A stretch of DNA of 7,799 nucleotides from Alphaproteobacteria bacterium. Lineage in GTDB: Bacteria; Pseudomonadota; Alphaproteobacteria; UBA8366. Made by a program: the position numbers and the translations under genes. This document shows, in pieces, positions 1 to 5,642 of the stretch (positions are counted from its first letter, which is position 1; each line of letters starts with the position of its first letter). The notes below the pieces were generated by a model. The model searched no databases. It saw only the letters and a program-made list of their open reading frames with translations, and had not been told where the DNA came from. Location: positions 1-7,799 of the forward strand of contig JASLSL010000304.1 in the NCBI GenBank assembly GCA_030743445.1. The letters run 5' to 3'.

Positions 1-1753
1 AGGTGCGCTCGGCGGCCCGCAGGTCGCCACCGGCGAGCCCCAGATCGGCGTCGACCACGCCGACCAATGTGAGCATCGGGAAGTGATGGCCCTTGGCGAC
101 GAGCTGGGTTCCGATCAGCACGTCGACCTCGTGGTCGCGCACCTGGCGCACGAAATCGGCCGCCGCCGCGGGGCTGTAGATCGTATCGCTGGTCATCACC
201 GCGAGCCGGGCCGCCGGATGCAGCGCCATGACCTCCTCGGCGAGGCGCTCGACCCCGGGGCCGCAGGCCGCCAGGCGCCCCTCGGTGCCGCATTCGGGGC
301 AGGCCTCGGGCACCGCCGCCCCATAGCCGCAGTGGTGGCAGGCGAGCCGTCCCGCCAACCGGTGCTCGACCAGCCAGGCGGTGCAGTTCGGGCATTCGAG
401 CCGGTGGCCGCAGGTGCGACAGAGCGTCAGGGGCGCGTAGCCGCGGCGATTGAGGAACAACAGCGTCTGCTCGCCGGCGGCCAGGGTCTCGGCCAGCGCC
501 TGGCCCAACGGTGGCGAGAGCCAGCTCTGGGACGCCGGTGGGTCGCGGCGCATGTCGACGATGGCGACCTCGGGCAGCTCGGCGCCACCGTGACGCGCCG
601 GCAGGTGGAGGCTCTGGTAGCGGTCTTCGTGCGTGTTGATCATGGTCTCCAAGGACGGTGTCGCCGAGACCAGGACCACCGGCGCCTCTTCGATTCGGCC
701 GCGCACCACCGCCATGTCGCGGGCGTGGTAGATCACGCCTTCCTCCTGCTTGTAGGAGCCGTCGTGCTCTTCGTCGACGATGACCAGACCGAGATCAGGG
801 AACGGCAGGAACAGCGCCGAGCGCGCGCCGACCACGACCTTGGCCCGGCCCTCGGCGACGGCGCGCCAGACCCGGCGACGCCGCGATTGAGTGAGGTCCG
901 AATGCCATTCCATCGGCGGGGCGCCGAAGCGGTCCTCGAAGCGCCGGAGCCATTCGGCCGAGAGCGCGATCTCCGGCAGCAGCACCAGGACCTGGCGGCC
1001 GGCGGCCAGCGCCGCCGCGATCGCCTCGAAATAAACCTCGGTCTTGCCGGCGCCGGTGACCCCGTCGAGCACGGTGACGGAGAACCCGCCCGCCCTGGCC
1101 TTCGCTGCCAGGTCGTCGGCCGCCGCCTGCTGTTCGGCCGAGAGCTCGGGGCCGGGCCGCGCCGGGTCGGGGGAAGCGACCGGCAGGTCGCCCGGCAGCA
1201 GGATCGCCTCGAGCGCCCCCGCCTCGGCGAGCCCGCGCACCACCGAGGCGCTGACCCCGGCCTCGCGCGCGATCTCGGCGGCGCTTCGGGGTGGGCCGTC
1301 GGCGAGCAAGGCGAGCACCCGCTTGCGCGCCGCGGTCATGCGGATTTCGGGTTCGGATCCGGCGAGCGCATAGGCGGTCACCGGCTTCGGCGGCTGCAAG
1401 GCCGAGGGCACGCTCATCGCCATGCGCAGCACCGAGCCGGGGGCGGAGATCGTATAGGCCGCGACCCAATCGACGAACCGCCGGACCGAATCGGGCAACG
1501 GCGGGGCGGCGAGCCGCTCGGTGACGTCCTTCAGTCTCGATTCGTCGATTCCGTCCGCAGCGCCGTCGCCCCACACCACGCCGATCGCCTCGCGCCGGCC
1601 GAGCGGCACCTGGACGAAATCGCCGGGCCCGAGCTCGATCCCATCTGGGGCGCGGTAATCATAGCTTCCGGCGAGCGGCAGCGGCAGCAGCACCTTGACC
1701 CGCGCCGCGGCCGGGTCCGCCGTCTGGGGCGTTGTGGCATGAGGCTGTGGCAT
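1..1753 (-). CDS. priA: Primosomal protein N' (replication restart helicase PriA), 3' end outside the window
   Basis: PriA is a 3'-5' superfamily 2 DNA helicase that recognises stalled or collapsed forks and starts reloading of the replicative helicase. About 584 residues are visible, beginning MPQPHATTPQ. Seen in order: the N-terminal DNA-binding region (roughly residues 15-115, with VKVLLPLPLAGSYDYRAP near its start), Walker A GVTGAGKTE with Lys237, and Walker B DEEH at 327-330 followed by the PriA-typical DGSYKQEEG. Then come eight cysteines in four pairs between Cys445 and Cys488 (CRTCG, CPNC, CHHCG, CPECG), which form the two-zinc module, and GTQLVAKGHHFP from residue 548. All key residues of an active helicase are present. 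The frame runs off the left edge; E. coli PriA is 732 residues, so roughly 150 C-terminal residues are missing here. The ATG at 1753 is the best start; no clear Shine-Dalgarno precedes it. The gene is divergent from the transaldolase gene. Identity is very secure. Confidence 0.96.
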   Translation of the reverse strand, partial: MPQPHATTPQTADPAAARVKVLLPLPLAGSYDYRAPDGIELGPGDFVQVPLGRREAIGVVWGDGAADGIDESRLKDVTERLAAPPLPDSVRRFVDWVAAYTISAPGSVLRMAMSVPSALQPPKPVTAYALAGSEPEIRMTAARKRVLALLADGPPRSAAEIAREAGVSASVVRGLAEAGALEAILLPGDLPVASPDPARPGPELSAEQQAAADDLAAKARAGGFSVTVLDGVTGAGKTEVYFEAIAAALAAGRQVLVLLPEIALSAEWLRRFEDRFGAPPMEWHSDLTQSRRRRVWRAVAEGRAKVVVGARSALFLPFPDLGLVIVDEEHDGSYKQEEGVIYHARDMAVVRGRIEEAPVVLVSATPSLETMINTHEDRYQSLHLPARHGGAELPEVAIVDMRRDPPASQSWLSPPLGQALAETLAAGEQTLLFLNRRGYAPLTLCRTCGHRLECPNCTAWLVEHRLAGRLACHHCGYGAAVPEACPECGTEGRLAACGPGVERLAEEVMALHPAARLAVMTSDTIYSPAAAADFVRQVRDHEVDVLIGTQLVAKGHHFPMLTLVGVVDADLGLAGGDLRAAERT

Positions 1754-1796
1754 CGGGTAGAGTGTACCCGACGCGGCGCTGGGCGCCACATGGCGC
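1753..1796. promoter_or_regulatory. Overlapping inverted repeats in the priA/transaldolase divergent region
   Basis: Three perfect inverted repeats are packed between the divergent starts. TCGGGTA (1753-1759) pairs with TACCCGA (1765-1771) across 5 nt and touches the priA start codon. GGCGC (1775-1779) pairs with GCGCC (1783-1787) across 3 nt. GCGCCA (1783-1788) pairs with TGGCGC (1791-1796) across 2 nt and competes with the second repeat. On the minus strand, TACACT at 1766-1761 resembles a -10 element only 7 nt from the priA ATG, but the matching -35 position is poor. The palindromes could be operators or mRNA structure, or chance in GC-rich DNA; no known regulator site is recognised. Confidence 0.3.
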
Positions 1797-1823
1797 GGCC
1801 GAACCTTCCAATGGGGCCTCCAG

Positions 1824-1829
1824 TGTAAT
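1824..1829 (+). promoter_or_regulatory. Candidate -10 element for the transaldolase-DUF484-xerC unit
   Basis: TGTAAT matches five of six positions of the sigma-70 -10 consensus TATAAT. It lies 23 nt before the transaldolase ATG at 1853, so it would give a very short leader carrying the AAAGGGG ribosome-binding stretch at 1834-1840. No good -35 hexamer is seen 16-18 nt upstream, so this is only a candidate. It is the most A+T-rich spot in the divergent region, and no other promoter candidate is apparent before the downstream genes. Confidence 0.25.
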
Positions 1830-1852
1830 TGCCAAAGGGGTATGAGACGGAC

Positions 1853-2509
1853 ATGAAGTTCTTCGTGGACACCGCGGACATCGACGAAATCCGCGATCTC
1901 GCCGACACCGGCTTGGTCGACGGGGTGACGACCAATCCCTCGCTCGTCGCCAAGACCGGCCGCGACTTCATCGAGGTGGTCGAGGAAATCTGCAAGGTGG
2001 TCGACGGCCCGGTCAGCGCCGAGGTCGCGGCGACCGACTGCGACACGATGATCGAGGAGGGCCGCAAGCTTTCCAAGATCGCCGACAACATCGCGGTCAA
2101 GGTGCCGCTAACCCGTGACGGCCTGAAGGCCTGCCGGACGCTGAGCCAGGGCGGCACCATGGTCAACGTGACGCTTTGCTTCTCGCCCAACCAGGCGATC
2201 CTCGCGGCCAAGGCCGGCGCCAAGTTCGTCTCGCCCTTCATCGGGCGCCTCGACGACATCGCGACCGACGGCATGGGGTTGATCGAGGACATCGTCGATA
2301 TTTACGCCAACTACCCCGACTTCACGACCGAGGTGCTGGTCGCCTCGGTGCGCCATCCGATGCACGTGGTCGAGGCGGCGAAGATGGGCGCCCATGTCGC
2401 GACCATCCCGCCCGCCGTGATGACCGCGATGTTCAACCACCCGCTGACCGACAAGGGTCTCGCCGCCTTCCTCGCCGACTGGGAGAAGACCGGCCAGTCG
2501 ATCCTCTAG
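1853..2509 (+). CDS. tal: Transaldolase, short Fsa/TalC-type
   Basis: A 218-residue single-domain TIM-barrel class I aldolase. It probably works as a cytosolic transaldolase in the non-oxidative pentose phosphate pathway, moving a dihydroxyacetone unit from fructose-6-phosphate or sedoheptulose-7-phosphate. Motifs seen: MKFFVDTADIDEI with Asp6, GVTTNPS at 24-30 with Asn28, Schiff-base Lys83 in AVKVP, SPFIGRLDD at 127-135, and SVRHP around 165-169 in the phosphate-binding region. Phe129 lies where E. coli fructose-6-phosphate aldolase has Tyr131, which argues for transaldolase over free aldolase activity. Length matches the family (about 214-220). I chose ATG 1853 because MKFFVDTAD is the usual N-terminus and AAAGGGG lies 12 nt upstream; a TTG at 1829 would add eight residues of no family character. 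It opens a plus-strand unit with DUF484 and xerC. Family assignment is secure; transaldolase versus aldolase is inference. Confidence 0.94.
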   Translation: MKFFVDTADIDEIRDLADTGLVDGVTTNPSLVAKTGRDFIEVVEEICKVVDGPVSAEVAATDCDTMIEEGRKLSKIADNIAVKVPLTRDGLKACRTLSQGGTMVNVTLCFSPNQAILAAKAGAKFVSPFIGRLDDIATDGMGLIEDIVDIYANYPDFTTEVLVASVRHPMHVVEAAKMGAHVATIPPAVMTAMFNHPLTDKGLAAFLADWEKTGQSIL

Positions 2510-2523
2510 GTTTGGGCCGGCGC

Positions 2524-3240
2524 ATGACCCACGAATCGACCGACGAGAAGGACGACCTGCAGGACCTGACGCCGGCGCGCGTGATCGCCTACCTCAAGGA
2601 GAATTCGGACTTCTTCGCCCGGCATCCGGAAGCCATGGCCGCCATGGCCACGCCCGGACGCGAGCTCGGCGAGGGTGTCGCCGACCTGCAACAGGCGATG
2701 ATCGAGCGGCTCAAGCGCGACGTTGCGGGCAGCGACAATCGCGAGCAGGAGCTGGTCGACACCAGCCGGGCGAACCTGACGACACAATCGCGTATCCACG
2801 AATGCGTGCTGGCCCTCCTGTCGGCGAATTCCTTCGAGCAGGTCATCCAGACCGTGACCACCGACTTCGCGGTGATCCTGGGCGTCGACGTGGTGACACT
2901 GTGCATCGAATTGGAGGAGAACGGCACCACACCGATCAACATTCACGGGCTCAACGTCGTACCCCGGGGGACGGTCGAGCATTTCACCGGCGCCGGCGAC
3001 GCCCCGGTCCTGCGCAACCAGATTTCCGGCGATCCGGAGGTCTTCGGGGGCGCGGCGCCACTGGTGCAGTCGGACGCGATGGCGCGGCTTGACATCTCGT
3101 CGGCCTCGCCCTCGGCGATGGTCGCTTTCGGCTCGCGCGAGGCCGACAAGTACCACCCGGGCCAGTCGACCGAGCTGTTGAGCTTCCTCGCCGCGGTCCT
3201 CGAGCATGTCGTGCGCGGATGGTTGAACCTGCCGGACTGA
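2524..3240 (+). CDS. DUF484 family protein (GAF-like), function unknown
   Basis: A 238-residue soluble protein of the DUF484 family. The N-terminal hallmark YLKENSDFFARHPE is at 23-36. Next is GVADLQQAMIERLKRD at 51-66, leading into a predicted helical or coiled-coil stretch to about residue 90. The GAF-like region runs from about 95 to 235 and carries the typical C-terminal pattern AFGSREADKYHPGQSTELL (201-219) then FLAAVLEHVVRGWL. There is no signal peptide or membrane segment. Members are commonly encoded directly before xerC in proteobacteria, as here, where the frames overlap by 22 nt; this suggests translational coupling and perhaps a role linked to recombination or cell division, but no biochemical function is established that I know of. 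The ATG at 2524 is 14 nt after the transaldolase stop and has no strong Shine-Dalgarno. Family call is confident; a small-ligand sensing role would be speculation from the GAF fold. Confidence 0.88.
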   Translation: MTHESTDEKDDLQDLTPARVIAYLKENSDFFARHPEAMAAMATPGRELGEGVADLQQAMIERLKRDVAGSDNREQELVDTSRANLTTQSRIHECVLALLSANSFEQVIQTVTTDFAVILGVDVVTLCIELEENGTTPINIHGLNVVPRGTVEHFTGAGDAPVLRNQISGDPEVFGGAAPLVQSDAMARLDISSASPSAMVAFGSREADKYHPGQSTELLSFLAAVLEHVVRGWLNLPD

Positions 3241-4181
3241 CCAAGCACACCTTTTACGCGCTGATCGAGGATGCGGCGCTGCTTCGGGCCGTCCGCGACT
3301 GGGAAGCCTGGCTGCGCGACGAACGGCGCTATTCGCCCCACACACTCGACGGCTACGGACGCGATCTCACCGCGTTCCTGGAATTCATGACCGACCACCT
3401 GGCAGCGCCACCCTCGATGGCCGAGCTCGAAGCCCTGAAGGCGGCGGACTTCCGCGCCTGGCTCGCGCGCCGGGCCGGCCAAGGGCTCGGCCGGACCTCG
3501 ACCGCGCGGGCGTTTTCGGTGATCCGCGGATTCTTCCGCTGGTGCGAGAAGAACGGCCGCGGCGCCAACCACGCGATCCAGACGGTGCGCACCCCGAAGC
3601 TGCCGCAATCGGTGCCCAAACCGCTCGCCGAGGCGGATGCGTTGCAGGCGATCGAGGCGGTCGGCAAGCTCGCGACGGAGCCGTGGATCGGGCTCCGCGA
3701 CGTGGCGCTCTTCACCCTGCTTTACGGCTGCGGGCTCCGGATCGCCGAGGCCCTGGCGCTGACCCGGGGCGAAGCGCCGAAGGGCGACGCGCTGACCGTC
3801 ACCGGCAAGGGTGGCAAGCAGCGCATGGTCCCGGTGCTACCGGCGGTGGTCGAGGCGATCGACGCCTATCTCGCGCTCTGTCCCCACGAGATCAGCGCGG
3901 ACGGTCCGTTGTTCGTGGGCGCCAGGGGCGGCGCGCTCAACCCACGGGTGGCGCAGGGCCAGATGCAGAAGGTCCGCGGCTGGCTCGGCCTGCCCGAGAC
4001 CGCGACCCCGCATGCGTTGCGCCACAGCTTCGCGACCCACTTGCTCGCCGGCGGCGGCGATTTGCGCGCGATCCAGGAATTGCTCGGGCACGCGTCCCTG
4101 TCTACGACCCAGCGCTATACCGCGGTCGATTCGGAAAAGCTGCTGCGGGAGTACCGCGCGACCCACCCGAGGGCGCGCTAA
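3219..4181 (+). CDS. xerC: Tyrosine recombinase XerC
   Basis: A site-specific tyrosine recombinase that with XerD resolves chromosome dimers at dif. The 320-residue frame has an N-terminal SAM-like core-binding domain (about 22-115, including RRYSPHTLDGYGRDL) and a C-terminal catalytic domain (about 135-310). The full catalytic set is visible: Arg174 in GCGLRIAEAL, Lys197 in GKGGKQR, His265 and Arg268 in HALRHSFATHL, His291 in LLGHASLSTTQ, and nucleophile Tyr300 in QRYTAVD. Length is slightly above the usual ~300 because of the N-terminus. The ATG at 3219 overlaps the DUF484 gene by 22 nt; the true start may lie slightly downstream (CTG 3237), as the first residues are not conserved-looking. 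XerC is preferred over XerD because of the DUF484 neighbour; the protein alone does not settle it completely. It is followed by a hairpin-rich region and an intrinsic terminator. Confidence 0.92.
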   Translation: MVEPAGLTKHTFYALIEDAALLRAVRDWEAWLRDERRYSPHTLDGYGRDLTAFLEFMTDHLAAPPSMAELEALKAADFRAWLARRAGQGLGRTSTARAFSVIRGFFRWCEKNGRGANHAIQTVRTPKLPQSVPKPLAEADALQAIEAVGKLATEPWIGLRDVALFTLLYGCGLRIAEALALTRGEAPKGDALTVTGKGGKQRMVPVLPAVVEAIDAYLALCPHEISADGPLFVGARGGALNPRVAQGQMQKVRGWLGLPETATPHALRHSFATHLLAGGGDLRAIQELLGHASLSTTQRYTAVDSEKLLREYRATHPRAR

Positions 4182-4200
4182 CCCTACATATTCCGGGGTT

Positions 4201-4238
4201 ATTCGCTCACATTCACTTGATCACAAGTGATGGCGAAT
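4201..4238 (+). other. Imperfect hairpin in the xerC 3' region
   Basis: TCACTTG (4213-4219) pairs perfectly with CAAGTGA (4224-4230) around a four-base ATCA loop. An outer stem, ATTCGC (4201-4206) with GCGAAT (4233-4238), is separated from it by an asymmetric internal loop (6 nt against 2 nt). It starts 20 nt after the xerC stop. No T-run follows, so it is not a terminator by itself. It may protect the 3' end of the mRNA or be a protein site; its function is unknown. Confidence 0.45.
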
Positions 4239-4333
4239 CGGCGCGGTGGCCCTTCCATTCGCGCCGCCGGAGGCGCATCATTCGGGTCAACGACGCGATG
4301 CGACATCGCACCTCCTCACGCAGCCCCTGTGAG
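4239..4333 (+). other. Further inverted repeats between xerC and the terminator
   Basis: CGGCGCG (4239-4245) pairs with CGCGCCG (4260-4266) over a 14-nt loop. GCGATG (4295-4300) pairs with CATCGC (4304-4309) over a 3-nt loop. CTCAC (4315-4319) pairs with GTGAG (4329-4333) over 9 nt. Short GC-rich stems like these arise easily by chance, so only their clustering is notable. No credible coding frame, tRNA or rRNA is seen here. Confidence 0.3.
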
Positions 4334-4340
4334 AAGAAAT

Positions 4341-4370
4341 GGGCCGGCCTAATCCGCCGGCCCGTTTTTT
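4341..4370 (+). terminator. Rho-independent terminator of the xerC unit, overlapping the MFS gene end
   Basis: An 8-bp perfect stem, GGGCCGGC (4341-4348) with GCCGGCCC (4356-4363), has a 7-nt loop and is followed by G and six T (4365-4370), a classic intrinsic terminator for plus-strand transcripts. The opposing MFS gene ends inside it: its TAG is at 4351-4349 in the loop and its last codons form one arm. On the minus strand the stem is followed by ATTTCTTCTC, a weaker T-rich tail, so it may also act partly in that direction. Confidence 0.88.
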
Positions 4371-5590
4371 CGTCGGGTCTGGCGTTCGCCACCCAGGAAA
4401 TAGACGAATATCGGGCCGGTGATGACGATCAACCCCATCACGGTGAAGGCGAGACCCCAGGCGAGATTGCTGGTCTCGCCGCCGGAGAGGTCGAGCACCA
4501 CGCCGAAGATGATCGGCCCCGCGGCCGAGCCGATGAAGCCGACCGTCGAGTGCACCGCCATGGTGGCGCCGCGGTAATTCGGGTCGGCGGCCATCAGCGT
4601 CCCCGAAGTGATGGTCGAGGAATCGGCGGTGATGGTAATGCCATAGACCATCACCATCGCGATCACCAACCAGAACGGGGCGTCGCCCGAGAAGCCGAGC
4701 ACGACCGCGAGAACGGCGGAGGTTCCCATGATCGCGATCAGCACCGGCAACCGGCCGAAGCGTTGGGCGAATTCGTTGCCGATGACGCTAGAGGGCATAC
4801 CCATCAGGGTCACGGCGGTCGCGATCACCGTCGCCTTGATGCCGAGCCCCAGCGTACCGGCGGCCTGCTGCGCCTGCGAGTAGACCAGGAACGCCACGAC
4901 CCAGGAGCGCAGCGCGAACAGCTCCGCGTTGTGGACCATGTAGGCGAGCGTGTAGGCGAAGGCCTTGCGGTTGCGGATCACCGGCCGGAAGTCGAGCAGC
5001 TTGGTCGGCGGCGGCGCGTCGGGCGGCGGTGCGGGCTCGAGCGCCACGGCGCCGATGACGAAGGCGGCGACCGGCCCCAAAGCGCAGAGGATGAAGGCCC
5101 AGCGCCAGTCGAGCGCCGCCTCGATTTCGCCGGCCAACAGAATCGACAGGCTCATCCCGATGCTGAAGGACGAGGTGTAGAAGGCGATGGCGCGGCTGTG
5201 CATGCGCTCGGGCACGCGGTCGGTCAGCGCCTTGAGCCCCGGCATGTAGGTGCCGGCGAGCGCCAAGCCCTGCAGCATGCGCCAGAAGCTCGCGGACCAC
5301 ACCTCGAAGGCGAGAAAGGCGAAACCGAGCGATGCCGCGAGGGCGACCGTCATGTTGGCGAGGAAGACGCGTCTGGGGTCGACCCGGTCGGTCAGGCTGA
5401 CCAGGACCGGCACGGCGGCGACGTAGCCGACGAAATAGACACCGGCGATCCAGCCCGCCTCGGTGTTGTTGAGGCCCCATTCGTGCTGGAAGGTCGGAAT
5501 CAGCGACGGGAAGGTCGCCCCGGTCAGGATCCCGCCGATCTGGGTGAAGCACATGGCGACGACCAGGTGCACGGGACGCAGTCTAAGCAT
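4349..5590 (-). CDS. Major facilitator superfamily transporter, substrate unknown
   Basis: A 413-residue inner-membrane secondary transporter with about twelve hydrophobic segments, near residues 8-30, 45-65, 74-95, 100-120, 135-155, 165-184, 212-236, 249-272, 281-301, 305-325, 343-367 and 377-399. The loop between helices 2 and 3 carries the MFS motif A core LTDRVDPRR (66-74), and a related FAQRFGR (274-280) lies at the equivalent place in the second half. The central cytoplasmic loop is proline-rich (PAPPPDAPPP, 186-195), and the tail ends RKNGPAD. There is no cleavable signal peptide and no domain that points to a substrate. It starts 52 nt after the lpdA stop on the same strand with no intervening terminator, so read-through from the odh genes is likely; a role in organic-acid or drug transport would only be a guess. 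The ATG at 5590 is preceded by a stop in the same frame 3 nt upstream, so it is the earliest possible start. Confidence 0.9.
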   Translation of the reverse strand: MLRLRPVHLVVAMCFTQIGGILTGATFPSLIPTFQHEWGLNNTEAGWIAGVYFVGYVAAVPVLVSLTDRVDPRRVFLANMTVALAASLGFAFLAFEVWSASFWRMLQGLALAGTYMPGLKALTDRVPERMHSRAIAFYTSSFSIGMSLSILLAGEIEAALDWRWAFILCALGPVAAFVIGAVALEPAPPPDAPPPTKLLDFRPVIRNRKAFAYTLAYMVHNAELFALRSWVVAFLVYSQAQQAAGTLGLGIKATVIATAVTLMGMPSSVIGNEFAQRFGRLPVLIAIMGTSAVLAVVLGFSGDAPFWLVIAMVMVYGITITADSSTITSGTLMAADPNYRGATMAVHSTVGFIGSAAGPIIFGVVLDLSGGETSNLAWGLAFTVMGLIVITGPIFVYFLGGERQTRRKNGPAD

Positions 5591-5642
5591 TCACGAGAAT
5601 CCCATTGCGGCGCGCGGCCAGCCGCCCAATTCTGCCGCTCGA

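Noticed and set aside
83..1828. 581-residue plus-strand open frame opposite priA
   Set aside because: Its sequence is a low-complexity mix of R, G, A, D and H with no domain, typical of the antisense frame of a GC-rich gene. The minus strand encodes unmistakable PriA motifs throughout the same stretch.
1829..1852. Upstream TTG start for the transaldolase, adding eight residues
   Set aside because: The family normally begins MKFFVDTAD, encoded from ATG 1853 with a purine-rich stretch suitably placed upstream. The extra residues MPKGYETD look unrelated to the fold.
3219..4181. Tyrosine recombinase as a sign of a phage, integron or genomic island
   Set aside because: It has housekeeping XerC length and motifs, sits behind DUF484, and shows no tRNA, attC-like repeats, excisionase or cargo genes around it. 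Base composition looks the same as its neighbours by eye.
4201..4238. Possible dif site or attachment site near xerC
   Set aside because: A dif site has two 11-bp Xer-binding arms around a 6-bp centre with a conserved AT-rich core. This hairpin has shorter arms and a 4-nt centre, no similar core, and no integrase element or flanking direct repeat nearby.
5591..5642. Possible terminator between lpdA and the MFS gene
   Set aside because: On the minus strand a short GC-rich stem (GCGG with CCGC) can be drawn, but no T-run follows, so intrinsic termination is not supported.
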